A stretch of DNA of 64,000 nt, from assembly GCA_025330725.1 (NCBI GenBank), contig JAIWND010000061.1, positions 1 through 64,000 on the forward strand, given 5' to 3'. The translations under genes and the position numbers were made by a program. Numbering within the stretch: position 1 is the stretch's first letter; each line of letters begins with the position of its first letter. Of this stretch, positions 48,275 through 60,100 are shown in pieces. A model generated the notes under the pieces. That model worked only from the letters and a program-made list of their open reading frames with translations, searched no databases and was not told where the DNA came from. Source of the stretch: Chlamydoabsidia padenii. Its lineage: Eukaryota; Mucoromycota; Mucoromycetes; Mucorales; Cunninghamellaceae.

Positions 48275-49684
48275 ATGGCCTCCTTAACCGACTATCCACA
48301 CATTCAACCTCCGGAACCTCATACTATTCGAACAGAAGCACCTTCAGCAACTGGTGTTCGTCTTCATGGATTACACTTTATCCGAACCTCTTGGCAAAAC
48401 ATCTCAAGGGCAAGCAAACTAATGTTGATAACATGCGTCTTCTTTATTGTTGCACAGGTAAGGAGAAAGAAACAGCGGTTACGATTAGCTTCTCAATGGA
48501 CTAGACAAAAACTTGCTCCCTAATCAACTACTTTCTTTATTATAGATCACAGTCTCTATTGCCGTCCTCGTGGTCTTCCAATCCCGCGTTTGTGACAGAC
48601 CTTTTAATACTTATCTTACTGTCCACACTATACGTATTGGTCTTTTGTTACCTCTGTTAGTCTATCAATATCTTACACGACCCAACTTTTTACAAAGACA
48701 ACAACAAGCAACAACGGGAACTTCTCAACCTACTGACGACAATCCCTCTTCACGAATACAACCACCAACCTTAATTCAAATTCACAACCCAAACAGTAAT
48801 AGTAACACAACGGAAGAATGGTGTAAAAGGTATATAAATATATATAATGCATAGTATTCACTCGACTCACTTTATCTGATTAGATTGAAATCCTTATTGG
48901 ATTTATTTGGTATTCTCTGGTTTATTGTGGGGAACTACCTTCTTTTTACATCCACCACCTGCCCGAATGATGCTCCTGAATTATATTATACCGTCATGGC
49001 TTGGGTCCTTCTCAGTTACTTGGTCCTTCTCATACCTATCCTCCTGTGCGTCTCAATCATCTTTTGTCTTCCTTGTGTTTTAGGCAAGTATCATCATCAA
49101 ACTGCAATAAAAAAAAGACTAACTAACTCTCTCTCTCTCTCTCTCTCTTTTTGGATAATGATACATAGTTGTACTACGATTACTTCGTATTGCCGATGTA
49201 CCTGGAATGACTGTGGGTGCCTCTCAAGAGGAAATTCAAGGGCTCCCTGTATTTAAATATAAACCACCAAGCGGACCCACTACTACAACCACGACAACAC
49301 TACCTGATTCCGACAAGGTACCAACATCTTCTTGGTCTCGTCGCTTCCTCTATCGATTCAAAAAGAACAAGAATGATATTGAATCCAAGACCTATGCACC
49401 AATCACTATTCCATGTGCGGATGACGCCGTATGCTCTATATGTTTGTCGGAATATGAAAACGATGATCTGATATGCAAACTATGGCAAGTTTAAAACCGT
49501 TGATTTTGAATATAATTCTTATTATCTCTCTCTCTTTTGAAATAGGTGCGCTCATCACTTTCACAAAGACTGTGTCCATGAATGGCTTGGATTGAATTGC
49601 CTGTGTCCTTTATGCAAGCAAGACTTTCGTGGGAAACAACACAACAACGATGATAATCCTGCCACTGAATCAGCACAACAGTAG
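48275..49684 (+). CDS. Membrane-bound RING-H2 E3 ubiquitin ligase, two GC-AG introns
   Basis: Exons 48275-48457, 48546-48829, 48884-49083, 49169-49484 and 49546-49684 give 373 aa. Four hydrophobic segments occur (LMLITCVFFIVAQITVSIAV, IRIGLLLPLLVYQYL, LFGILWFIVGNYLLF, LLSYLVLLIPILLCVSIIFC). A basic linker then leads to a complete RING-H2: CSICLSEYENDDLICKLW, CAHHFHKDC, CPLC. It should ubiquitinate substrates at an endomembrane, as many TM-RING-H2 proteins do. Introns 3 and 4 both start with GCAAGT instead of GT; only these junctions keep the frame and complete the RING (LW|CAHHFH). The ATG follows an acceptor-like TAG, so a 5'UTR intron is likely. Confidence 0.85.
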
Positions 49685-50066
49685 GATATAGAAGCACCCA
49701 CCACCACCCCTTTTACACCTCTTCCCTTTTTATCTCCTCTCCTTATCTTCTCTTTCTCATTCTTCATTCATTCATTCATTCATTCATTGTAACTGTATCA
49801 TTCATCTCCTTTATTTGTGTCACTCTCTCATCATATTAAAATATAAAATTGTATTATATTCCCAAACACCAAACTCTTTGGAATTCTCTGTAAAACGTCA
49901 ACCTGCTCAGTGAAGAATTCCTAAAACTCCTCTTGTAACAAGGTATATAATCAATAACTATTAAAGCATATTAGCTAATCTAATTTCTCTTTACCTTTTT
50001 ATTTTATAAAATGACATCTTATTACTGCTGTAACAGATAGAGATCGAGCAGCATTTGTATCTGGTA

Positions 50067-50535
50067 TAGAGAAACATGAATAAAGACAAACTATTTGACT
50101 TGGTGCGACATCACAACATGTGGAATGATTCAACAGGACAAGTGGATGAACTATTTGTGGAAGATCTCGTCACTGTGGTAACAATGGATGCATGAAAAAA
50201 ATGTTGTCCATCGGTAAGTCAAAACAAATAGGATAAAAAAAAAAAAAAAAAGAGACTAACCGACTTGTCTTTTTGATAATAGTGATTTCAAGTTGAAAAG
50301 TACAAGGAATTGGTCTATGGGACCTAATCTATGATACTATATTTGATGGAACTCTCCTTCTTCTCTGGCACCTCCTTTTCACGGCTACTTTATCAAACCA
50401 TAACAAGGAATCATTTTGTCGGGGAAAGGTTCAAGTCATCTTGGATCATGCAATACCATACGTGTGTGGAATCATATGTATCATTGACTTGTGCTCCTTT
50501 CCTACTACTCTGGCTGCAATCATGATCTACATGTA
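50067..50535 (+). pseudogene. Degenerate coding segment, unidentified
   Basis: An opening ATG gives MNKDKLFDLVRHHNMWNDST before a TGA. After an intron-like stretch with GTAAGTC plus poly-A (50215-50282), readable pieces continue in shifted frames: FQVEKYKELVYG, then DLIYDTIFDGTLLLLWHLLF and KVQVILDHAIPYVCGIICII to a TAA at about 50534. The frame changes and internal stops suggest decay. I cannot name the family. Confidence 0.35.
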
Positions 50536-51087
50536 ATTAGAAATAGACATTATTCCAGTAGACTATATATATATATATATATATCCCTAAACCACTACTT
50601 TTTATTGTATTGTTGAATAAAATGTTGTCATAAAGACGTTACTCATTTTTTTAAATTAATGATTCATGCAAACCCCATCATTCGGGATTTGAAAATAATC
50701 AACTGACATTGATCCATCATTTCAAAGTTTTGATCGCAAGCACACATCGGAATTATGTATTTACTAAACTGTCAACCCATTATGAAAAAAAGAAAAAAAA
50801 AAAGAAAAGTAGACTACAGTATACGACTTGGTCGAGACGATTCAAATAATCATGGTGCTGAGATTCTTTCCACTCAATTGAAGATAGGCAAAGTATGCCA
50901 CCTTTTGTTTGAATCCCATCTGACCTACCCCACCCATCATAATCATTTTTGTTGTTATGCCATTACAATGTAATCATTATCCATTTACTTGTAGTATTAA
51001 TGGTCATAGCCATGTAAACTATCCTAGTATTGAAAGGGGGGGGAGGAAGAGTACAAACCGTGAACCCCGCATGCTGTAAAAGTTTCA

Positions 51088-51102
51088 TTTTTAAATTCCG
51101 CT
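51088..51102 (-). promoter_or_regulatory. Recurrent element variant (PhyH gene promoter)
   Basis: TTTTTAAATTCCGCT, a weaker match to TTTCAAATCCCGCC, is 83-97 bp before the dioxygenase start. Confidence 0.35.
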
Positions 51103-51184
51103 GTCGCTCTTTATGATTTTTCCAATCTGAACTTGATTTTTTTTTTTTTTTCTCTCTCTCTCCTTTCTCTTCTTTTGTTAAACT

Positions 51185-52188
51185 ATGCCCCAATTGACAC
51201 TTGATCATATTGAAGAATTCCAAACACAAGGGTATACAATTCTACTTGAAGGTAATTTGGAAGAACAAAAGGATTTATCTTTATGATCTAAAACAAGTTT
51301 ACTCTTCTTGTAGCACTTTCGACAACGGAACTGACCACACTCCACGATGAAGCTGATATGTTGGCGAACTATCTCATGGACGAAGGGATCGATATTGTAA
51401 AGAACTTGGGATGCATTATTGGTAAGTGTATTTTATTATTGTTATTATTATTATTATTACTAATGTTGGATTTGGGTCACCCAGGTACTCACCCATTGTT
51501 TGATGAATAGAACCTTTAGAATGTGGTTATCTGGATCCTTCCCACAAGACCTACAAGACACATATAACAGCATATCAAGATCGACGTGATCAAGTGACTC
51601 CTGGTATAGCTCATTTTTTGACAACGACTGTTGCGTCGTGGGCAAGACAACTTCTTCAAGGCGTATCAATGACTGGACCTGATATATATCTGGTAAGAAA
51701 AGGGAGGGATTAAATGTTTGGAACTAACTGAGGTTACGTCTAATAGTTAAATGAACAATATATCATCAAACCACCAAAAACGAAATCCATATCACAATTT
51801 GCATGGCATCGGGTAAAAAAAAAACAAAGGGGAATCATCATCGGCATAATACTCATCAACACACACTTCTTAGGATTCCGACTACTATCAAGATGCAACA
51901 TGGGAAAATGAAGTATCGGTGGCATGCTGGATGGCCCTGGATGATGTGAACGAAGAAAATGGAACAGTACTGATTGGATCCCTAGGTAAAGGAAAAGAAG
52001 CGGAACAAGTGAAACATAGCATCCGTGCACCAGCTGGTAGTATCGTCTTTATGTCCAGTCGTCTTGCTCACAAAAGCACAGGAAATGCTTCGTCTCGTTT
52101 CCGTCGTGCCTTTATGCCACAATATTCTTCTCGACCTTTTTTGGACCCACTATCTGGTTTACCTATAGCACTTGCCATCCCCATCTAG
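51185..52188 (+). CDS. Phytanoyl-CoA dioxygenase family protein
   Basis: Exons 51185-51251, 51314-51421, 51511-51692, 51747-51812 and 51874-52188 give 245 aa. The start LDHIEEFQTQGYTILLEG is the usual PhyH opening. The iron-binding HxD is seen in FAWHRDSDYY, the strand before the distal His in GTVLIGSLGKGKEAEQVKHS, and the distal His with 2-oxoglutarate Arg in LAHKSTGNASSRFRRAF. Such enzymes are Fe(II)/2-oxoglutarate hydroxylases; the substrate (phytanoyl-CoA or another small molecule) is not determined. The HRD motif is split by an intron, and all phases agree. It is slightly shorter than peroxisomal PhyH and shows no clear targeting signal. Confidence 0.88.
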
Positions 52189-52451
52189 TTTAGAATTATC
52201 ATCTTGATCTTTTTACTATAATAAACACAACTTTCTTTATTATTATTCTTATGGACAAACATGATATGTGTGTGTGTGGGGGGGAAGGTATGCATAATAT
52301 GCGTGGGTGTATCATACATGGTCTAATACAAAGTCTTTTAAATACAGTATACAAATCAATATCAATCAGCTTTTACCATCCCAAGTTTTATTAAAACATA
52401 TACATATAAAAAGAGGATCTTGCTAAACTATTACTATTAAAGGGGAAGGAG

Positions 52452-53090
52452 TTACAAAGGTAAAATATGACAGCCCAAAGCACCACGACCGCCCCATCCA
52501 TTCCTCGGTGTCAACGTCAAAGTTTCCTGTCGATCCCCACGAAGTACCTTGATTTCCAAAGGTCGATCAAGATGTGTTTGCACCACACCGGTCAAGGCCC
52601 GTAGTTGTTGATGGTTTTCACTGGTAATTGTTGCAAACTGTAAAACCAAATCGTTCCGTTGTAATCCAGCATCTGAGGCAGGCGAATCAGGTGAGACAGC
52701 ATTGACTTTGGCAAATGGTTGAAGAGGAGGTCTAGAAGAAGAAGGTACCGTTGTTGTTGGTGCTGTTGTTGTTGTTGTTGTAGATGGTTCGGTCGAGGCG
52801 GCGGCTTGGTGGAGACTGTGCAAGACAGTTTCAATATCGGCCATCACCTTTTTATGATCATTTCGTAATCGATAGACTTGGTTCCGAGCATGTCGTATGG
52901 CTGCCACATCAATGTCAGCTCGTGGGTACCCTTCTTGGTCAATCAAAGGTTCGTCCATTCCCACACCGTGTGTTTGTAACTCATCCTCCAATCCATGTAA
53001 TTGCCTTAAAAGCACATCTTGTTGTTTCATCAATTCTTGTGCTTCTTGTTTGTATCGATCGAGTGGTGATGTATGTGTTGGAAGACCCAT
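52452..53090 (-). CDS. NAS2: 26S proteasome assembly chaperone Nas2 (PSMD9/p27)
   Basis: An intronless 212-aa ORF. An N-terminal helical region (SPLDRYKQEAQELMKQQDVL, HGLEDELQTHGVGMDEPLID, GYPRADIDVAAIRHARNQVY) is the conserved Nas2 N-domain. A Thr-rich linker follows, then a PDZ domain (PFAKVNAVSPDSPASDAGLQ, DLVLQFATI, RPLEIKVLRG). Nas2 holds the Rpt4-Rpt5 module during assembly of the proteasome base. Length and order fit the family. A variant promoter element (TTGGAATCCCGCCC) lies about 120-135 bp upstream. Confidence 0.93.
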   Translation of the reverse strand: MGLPTHTSPLDRYKQEAQELMKQQDVLLRQLHGLEDELQTHGVGMDEPLIDQEGYPRADIDVAAIRHARNQVYRLRNDHKKVMADIETVLHSLHQAAASTEPSTTTTTTAPTTTVPSSSRPPLQPFAKVNAVSPDSPASDAGLQRNDLVLQFATITSENHQQLRALTGVVQTHLDRPLEIKVLRGDRQETLTLTPRNGWGGRGALGCHILPL

Positions 53091-53210
53091 TCTAATTATA
53101 GTGCAAGTGAGGGGGATCTATAATTGAAAGAAAGGGACACGTCCTCTTTTTTTTTTTTTCTGGAAAATGGAGACAGAGCGGATATTGAATTTCCTTCATC
53201 CAAAGGCCCA

Positions 53211-53226
53211 AATTGGAATCCCGCCC
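53211..53226 (-). promoter_or_regulatory. Recurrent element variant AATTGGAATCCCGCCC (NAS2 promoter)
   Basis: It keeps the AATCCCGCC core of the element, 121-136 bp before the NAS2 start codon. Confidence 0.4.
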
Positions 53227-53547
53227 CTATCCCCGGAAATTTCTTCACCTTGAGCTAAACTAACCCACCCATGAATCAAATCTCGGAAAAAGATCAAGTT
53301 CAAAATCTACTCTGATTGAAGCAGTTGGAATAAAAACAAGACGCAAATAGTATCGGCCTGATTCGCTTGATTTGGCACATGCCGTATCGCAACTTCACCA
53401 TCAGTAAAAGGATCTTTTGATTTAGTCCATTAGGAACATACCTGTTTCTGTCGGGAATATTAATCAATCCATTGATTTAAATAGCCCCTCTTTCCCCTTC
53501 ACTTGCCTTTTCTTTATTACTATTATCTTTTTCTCAAACATCAAACA

Positions 53548-54509
53548 ATGAAAACCACTTCCATTGCCACCCTTACTCTTGCCCTTGCTGCAGTTGCTTC
53601 TGGTAAAGGTTGATCTCTTGGAAAAAGAAATTAGTTTGACTTTTTTTTTATTTTCCTTCTTATATAGCTGCTGATCGTCCCAGACAAAGCGGTGTTGCTG
53701 AAGCCTCAGTACCCCCAAGATCCATTGTTACTGTCTATACCACAGTTAGTGCTTACGTGAATGGGAAAGAAAAAGAAGTGGTAAGCCAAAAAGGAAAATT
53801 CATGCAACATCGTGTGTCGGGGTTTTAACTCCCCCCCCTTATTCAGCTAGTCAAACCTGAATATGAAAATGATAAGGATGATGAAAAGAATACAGAAAAG
53901 ACTCCTAGTGATCTTGAAAAAGCCAAGAATGATCAACGAAATCTGGAAACCAAGAACCCTTCCCCTATCACCAGTGGCAAAACCACCGTGATCGACAATG
54001 ATCAAACCGAAGAAGAAGCCGAAGAAACGGAAGAAGAAGCTGAAGAAGAAGCCGAAGAAGAAGCTGAAGAAGAAGAAGAATCTGAGGAATCTGCTGAAGA
54101 ATCTGAAGAACAAGCCGAAGAACAAGAAGAACAAAAGAAGGCTGAAAACAAAGATGGACAAAGTCCTTTGGATGAAGAAAAGAAAGATGACAGCAAATTA
54201 GATAACAAGCAACAAGATGAAATCAAGGATGCTCAAGGTGATGATTTGGCATTTGGTAATGAAGTCAAGGTCAAGGCTAATGCTGCTACTTCTTCTATCG
54301 CCGCCGCTGTCTCTTCCGCTTCGTCCCAAGTCGCCTCTGCTGCCTCCTCTGTTGTTTCCAAAGCTTCAAGCTCCGCTGTTCGTTCAGGGGCATCCGCTTC
54401 AAGCAAACCCACTTCATCCCAAGGTAGTTCCTCTGCTGCCTCAACTACTAAAGTGGCTGGTACCATGATCATGACTATGTCAGCCTTTGTTGCTTACTAC
54501 CTTTTCTAA
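53548..54509 (+). CDS. Secreted acidic, Ser/Ala-rich GPI-anchor-type cell-surface protein
   Basis: Exons 53548-53602, 53668-53780 and 53847-54509 give 276 aa. A classical signal peptide (MKTTSIATLTLALAAVAS) is followed by a strongly acidic Glu-repeat block (EEAEE units, about residues 105-155), a Ser/Ala-rich stretch (AAAVSSASSQVASAASSVVS), and a C-terminal hydrophobic tail (GTMIMTMSAFVAYYLF) with no charged residues after it. That layout is typical of GPI-anchored fungal wall proteins. Function is unknown; the acidic block could bind cations. The Glu repeats on plus make low-complexity ORFs on other frames that are shadows. Confidence 0.75.
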
Positions 54510-54661
54510 AGTGATTGATTTCCCCCCTCCCTTTCTTTTTTTTTTAATGACATATACACTTCATCATAAAGTTAAAAAAAAAAAAAAGTAAAAACACATT
54601 TTGTTACAATTAAAATCATACATACAAACAAAAAGACTTCCATTGTTTGCCAATCTGATTG

Positions 54662-54699
<38 letters not shown>

Positions 54700-54759
54700 C
54701 ACCATATACATTTTATTATACAAAGGATAAACAATAAACTACTATAACTTAAAAGTATA
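54510..54759. other. Convergent 3' ends with 38-nt poly-A tract
   Basis: Between the GPI-protein gene and FCP1. Contains a poly-A run at about 54661-54698 (poly-T on the FCP1 strand). No gene. Confidence 0.6.
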
Positions 54760-57117
54760 CTAGTCCATCGCTTCATCAAGTAGTTCGGCAAAGTCATCCA
54801 TATCAGAGTATTCATCGTCGTCATCTTCATCACCATAATCGTCGTTTTTGTCAGAGTCGCTATGACCATCATTATTATTATTGCCATCATCCGAGTACCC
54901 TGATCCATAACCATCTTCGCCTGATGAGTATCCATCTTCACGCAATGCTGCCGTCGTAGTTGCTTCATTCAGTTTTTGTTTCTCGGTCTTGTCTTGTTGT
55001 ATTTCGTCTGATTCCGAGTCCAATTCTTCATCTCTTTTCCGTTTTTTCGTGGATGCTTCAATAGGGCTACATAAAATATAAATAAATGGAGAGAGAGAGA
55101 GAGGGGGGGGGTTAGTGATTTGAGAGAGATAGCCTTCATTTCGCATATACTTTACCTTTGTTGACTTGATGAAGGGGTAGTTCCATTATCATCATTATCA
55201 TTATCATCAACGTCATCATCATCATCATCATTGTCACTGTCGTCGCTTAAGAATTCATTGACTTCATCATCAGCATCGTTCCAATCCACGTCTTTAAGAT
55301 CCAGTTGTTTGTTATCAAAAGCACCATCTTCTAAATCTAAAGGGGTTGATTCAGGATTGGCAACATCGTCATCATCATTTTCGTTCAGACCACCAAGTGG
55401 CGCAGATGGACCACCACCAGAGGAATGCCGGTATAAAGATTCATCTTGTGCCCCTTCGTGATAAATAGAGTCAATGAGCCAATTTGGATTGACAACATGG
55501 ATATGAGGGTATTGTTTGTTAGCTTCATTTGTTTTGGAGGTTCCAGCCTAAGAAAGTGATTAGTATCAAATATATATATATGTAAGACAACTTACCTTGG
55601 CAGCTATGAGATGAGTTATTTTTGATGATAGATTGAGATGACAAGTAGCACCATAGGCTTCGGCAGTTTTCCACCAATGAGAAGACTTTGGATCCACGTC
55701 GAGTTTGATCATACCAGAGAATAGAATATGTACATTGGCAAGGATATGATTTCGGAAAGGATTGATACAGTCTACAATGTTAGGTATAGTTGTAAATGGA
55801 TTGCTGATGCTAATATTGTTGGATTGCATTTGTTGAATCTTCTTGTCGTATGCTGCATAGAATCTTTCGTGTATCTGCATAAACACCTAATACAATTCAC
55901 AAATGGGTTGGTCAATAAAGTGAACGTTTACCCATCCTTTTTTTTTTTTTTTTTTTTTTTTACCTCGAGTTTTTCGTATAATACTTTATCATCATCTACT
56001 AATACAGGTTGCTGAGACGCGCCAAGTTCTCGTTGTTTTTGTGCCAATGGTCTTTCTTCTTGTTGTTGTTTCGCCATAGCGTCTTGTTCTTTCTTCTGGG
56101 TTTCCAATACTGTTTCGATATCCTTTTCCTTATTGCCATCCACACCATCTAAACAAAAAAAGAGATTAGTCCAGTGCCTTTTTTTTTTTTTTTTTCCTTT
56201 TTATATATATTTAATTTCATGCCTTTTTCGCCTTCTGTTGATTGTTTTTGATCCAGGGATTCCTACAGAATATATACAAATGTCCATATTAGTGATCTGA
56301 TTATCAAAACAAGCAGATGCTTACCTTTTTGTTTGCAAATGGAGAGTTAATATCACCTGTGCCCTTGAAGAAAACATCTAATTAAAAACAGAGGGACTGT
56401 TTAGTGGATTCTATCAATACATCATTTTTTAATTTCTGTTTACTTACAAGGCTTGATATGTACCAAATGTGGAGAATAGTCCCAGACATCCAAACGATCA
56501 TCAATGATAGCAACCATAGATTTGTCACTAGAGAATAATCGATCCAACGACTTTTTTGTTGAGCCTAAATATATATATATATATATATATATAATAATAA
56601 AAGGGGAAGGTTAAGATCAGATCACAGTTCAGTCTATTCATGATTGTCACTTACTTCTGTTTTCCGACTTTGATTTGCGATCATTTTCATCACGAGACAT
56701 GATCCGGTCTTGGAATATAGTGTGATCAGGGTCAATTTCATTCACCACAGCATCAGCATATTGTCGAGTTCCCATCGTATATACATGTAATTCATAGATA
56801 TCAGATAACTTTTTCAAGAATTCGGCAGTACCAGGTCTAAAAAAGAAAAAGAAGAAGAGGTCAGTCGTATCAGAAGAGCAAACAGTACAATTCACTTACC
56901 GAAGTTTCAGGTAGTAAACCATGGTTGATTCAGGTAGTTTGAATTGTCGGATATCTTTTGTCGCTTCGTGATTAGCGTTATTTTCGTCTGCCATCCATTC
57001 GCCTACAGTAGGATCCCAAGTCGCATGTACAATAGTTTGATCCAAGTCCACTACCAAAATAAGCTTGCGTTCTTTTAACAGTCGTGTTGCATCTTCTTGT
57101 TCAAGTCGTTCAGCTTC

Positions 57118-57154
<37 letters not shown>

Positions 57155-57449
57155 AGAGAGAAGATATGATTAAAGAAGAAGGGGGAGGTTGAGAAGACAT
57201 GTTGTTATTGTTATTTACCTTGCGAGAGACAGTTAAACCTGGTCGATTATGAGTGATATCTACTTGTGCTGTTTGGTCATCAGTACTGGAAGAATCACAA
57301 TAACAGTAAAAGTAAAATATTTCTTTAGTATACAAGGTGTCATAGGAACTTGAATTTTAAACTTACTGTTCCAAGTTTTTGCCGCAGACAGCACAGAGAT
57401 TGTTGAATTGCACTTCATGAGTACAATCTTCTATATTAAAGTCATCCAT
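54760..57449 (-). CDS. FCP1: RNA polymerase II CTD phosphatase Fcp1
   Basis: Eleven exons (57449-57367, 57285-57219, 57117-56900, 56836-56655, 56564-56448, 56377-56325, 56262-56223, 56148-55964, 55886-55596, 55547-55156, 55066-54760) join in frame to 644 aa. Landmarks: CTHEVQFNNLCAVCGKNLE near the start, the catalytic VVDLDQTIVHATWDP, RPGTAEFLKKLSDIYELHVY, AIIDDRLDVWDYSPHL, a BRCT domain (HILFSGMIKLD, YGATCHLNLSSKITHLIAAK, HVVNPNWLIDSIYHEG), and an acidic C-terminus. Fcp1 removes phosphates from the Pol II CTD and recycles polymerase. The protein starts directly at the CTHEVQF region, so the N-terminal extension seen in some fungi is missing or lies in an exon I could not find. Intron 7 starts with GC. 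Confidence 0.92.
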
Positions 57450-58435
57450 CGAGTGTGCAAGATTATGAGGTGAGTGAGTGAGATCAAAGTTGTTTGTCGA
57501 AATAGTTGAAAGGATAATACTCGGTGTTGGTGGAAACACGTCAAAGGGTGAATATGAGTAGAAGGACGGAAGAAAAAGAAGAAGAAAAAATGAACGGACC
57601 CAAAAAAATGTTTATATGAAAATGAATTGGGTGTTTTCAAAAACCGACCTTCTCGCGTATTTGAATTACCCCCCCCTTTTGATTTTTTCCCTTCTTTTTC
57701 TAAAATTAATGTCCAATACATTTTGAATCGTTTAACTCTTTTGAATCTCACAACGTATGTTCAGCCTGAACAGACTTCTTCTATTGAACAGCTATGATGG
57801 TATGACCTGAATGGTTCTTACAATGTTTGCTAAAACAGGTAAAACAAAAGGAACAAGCTCTTGAAAAAAAAGGTCACTCAATTGTGGTAGCTTATTTACA
57901 CACACACACACACTCTCTCTCTCTCTCTTTCTCTCTTTCCTCTTCATAAATATAGAGACGTTGAATCAAAACAGTCAAGTGATTTGTGGTCCACCAAGCA
58001 AAAGCAGGACTACTAAACGCTGTGGTACCAAAAAGGTAAGGTTTGCTGATTATGGAACCAAAAAAAGATGCATGAATCATGGAAATTGATTCCTGGACTG
58101 TTTTCGTAATGGTAGACTGTATTATGATGATGCTTAACTCCCTTTTATTTTATTTTTAGGATCCATGCTGGGATGGGGCTTTGTTATTGACTCTGTATTC
58201 CCTTGTTATTGTTTGGATGGGCCTGCCACACAAGATGATCACAGGAAAAAAAAAAAAAAACTATGCACATAGACAAGGCTTTTTTTTTATGATGAATTGA
58301 CGTTTTGGATGCTGACCAGGAATCCCAAAAAGGTATATATATATATATAACGAAGAATTGCTCCTCTTCTTCTTCTTCTTTTTCTTCCTGTCTTTATTAA
58401 CTTTTTTTATTTTTTTTTTATTTTTATATATACCA
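57450..58435. other. Divergent FCP1/NmrA region with weak exon-like fragments
   Basis: GTATTTGAATTACC near 57657 may be a variant element for FCP1. CA/CT repeats lie at 57898-57932. Plus-strand pieces with splice-like edges (QALEKKGHSIVVAYL at about 57855, VVHQAKAGLLNAVVPK before GTAAGG at 57988, DPCWDGALLLTLYSLVIVWM after TTTTTAG at 58160) do not form a frame I can trust. Confidence 0.35.
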
Positions 58436-59578
58436 ATGCTATTGATATCGAATGCTGATAGCTATATTGGATATAGTTTGACCTCACACCTTGCTTCATA
58501 TCCTCATCTTAAATGTCAACTTCGAGTCCTATGTCAAGACGATACTCAATGCAAAAACTTTAGGAATCAAGGAATAGATGTACGAAAAACTGACTATACA
58601 AATCCTCATCAATTATCATTGGCTATGCGAAAGGTGTCTCATTTGGTACTGGTTGTTGGAAATCAAGTGAATCGGGTGACTCATGCAAGAAACCTTTGTC
58701 GGGTAGCGTCTCGATCTGGTGTGAATTCTATCATCTTACTCTCTCATGTTGGTGCATTATGTCCAAACTTGACCTCTTCTTTGATGGATTATGCTCTGGT
58801 TGAAGATGAAATCTATAATACAGACTGTGCATGGACAATCCTCAGGTAAATATTATCAAATAACAACAATCCCTCTTAAAACACCTTCCTTGCCTTTATG
58901 TAGACTCGATTGGATTCAACAATACTTCCACCTATGGTCTACATACACCGAAAGGCACCGAACCTTCCCTCTACCAATAGATGTCAATACTGAATTCTGT
59001 CCAATCGATATTCAAGATGTCTGTGAATGTGTCTCTGCTCTTTTATTGGATGGAACAACAATAAACAACGTAGAAATAGTCGATGTTTTGAATGATCAAC
59101 ATGTAGGACAAGTCTATACTCTAACTGGCTCACAAATGTTGGATGGGAAACGATTGATACAAAGCTTGATCAATGCCACCAAGTACTCAGCCTATCGATA
59201 TACACAAATACGCCCTATGGACCTACAATATTATCTCGAATTCTTACAAAAGGATATCCTATTTGATGCCAGGTTAAAAAATGATCAATCTCGGGTGATA
59301 TGGGATGATTTTACTTCTAATGCTTATCGCTTGAATATCATAAAGTCACCAACACGATCAGGTACTGCATCACCTCTCATATTAATGCATGGACTAACCT
59401 CTCTTTCTCTTTTTTTTTAGATTTACAAATACAGGACTTTTTGGATTACTTTAATTGGGTGGCAAAAACTTCAAGTAGTATCGATATCCCTCATGTCCAC
59501 CTTTTGACTGGAAAACATCCTCGATCCATAGACACATACTTCATGGATAATGCATTTGCCTTCAAGCCTCGTGGATGA
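58436..59578 (+). CDS. NmrA-like / atypical short-chain dehydrogenase-type NAD(P)-binding protein
   Basis: Exons 58436-58845, 58904-59361 and 59421-59578 give 341 aa. The N-terminus is a Rossmann-like unit (MLLISNADSYIGYSLTSHLA, then LRVLCQDDTQCKNF, VSHLVLVVGNQ, GVNSIILLSHVGAL). The glycine-rich loop reads SNADSYIG rather than GATGxxG, so nucleotide binding is uncertain. The second half (IDIQDVCECVSALLLDG, VYTLTGSQMLDGKRLIQSL) matches the NmrA/atypical-SDR pattern. NmrA-like proteins often act as redox-sensing regulators rather than enzymes. No TM or signal peptide; the poly-Phe in front of the ATG is a T-run in the leader. Confidence 0.8.
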
Positions 59579-60100
59579 CGATGAAACTCTTCCTAGTAAA
59601 ACTGGTTTACCTGCACCTTACTAGGTACATACCTGTTGTTTATGTTATTGTTTGATTTTTATGCTTTATATATGTGTTAATAAAAAACTGAATAATGCTC
59701 AGTGCTTCTCTCTTTATACTGTTTTGTTTTGTTGTATCTGCACAATCGTAATTTATAATTAGAAACACTATCATGTCTTTTTTAGGGTGTGTCGATCGTC
59801 TTCCGGCGGGATTTGAACAAAATGAACTCTTACATTTCCAAAGGTCAAACGGGGAACTTTTGTAGATTCAAAGACCCCCCCCCATCATTTTAAAACGAGC
59901 CTTCTTATAGAATAGCTAATGTATAGGGACCGTGTAGTTAAAAATTATAATAAAAATGGTTTTTATTGTTGATATTATTGATTTAACTATATGTGGGTGG
60001 GAATAATACATACATAAAAGGGTGCTAATAATACTGGGTGTGTGGTAATCTAGTACTGTAATTTACAATGTCACTATTGTAAAAGTAGGGTGGGTGCAAT
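59579..60100. other. NmrA 3' flank and edge of the duplicated block
   Basis: An AATAAAAA is near 59680. GGCGGGATTTGAAC at 59805-59818 is an orphan copy of the element. From about 59909 on, the sequence is the inverted copy of the BCKDHB 3' flank. Confidence 0.5.
59805..59818 (+). promoter_or_regulatory. Orphan copy of the recurrent GGCGGGATTTGAA element
   Basis: GGCGGGATTTGAAC, about 230 bp after the NmrA-like stop codon and with no start codon model nearby. Confidence 0.35.

Larger units (their letters stand above)
49685..51184. other. Intergenic with one degenerate segment
   Basis: A direct ATTC repeat near 49763-49787 and AATAAA-like sites lie after the RING gene. A degenerate coding-like segment is at 50067-50535. 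CGGGATTTGAAAAT lies at 50683-50696 and TTTTTAAATTCCGCT at 51088-51102. (TA)n near 50565-50583. Otherwise empty. Confidence 0.4.

Noticed and set aside
53998..54472. Lys-rich, Ser-rich and Leu-rich ORFs overlapping the GPI-type protein
   Set aside because: They are other-frame readings of its Glu and Ala/Ser repeats.
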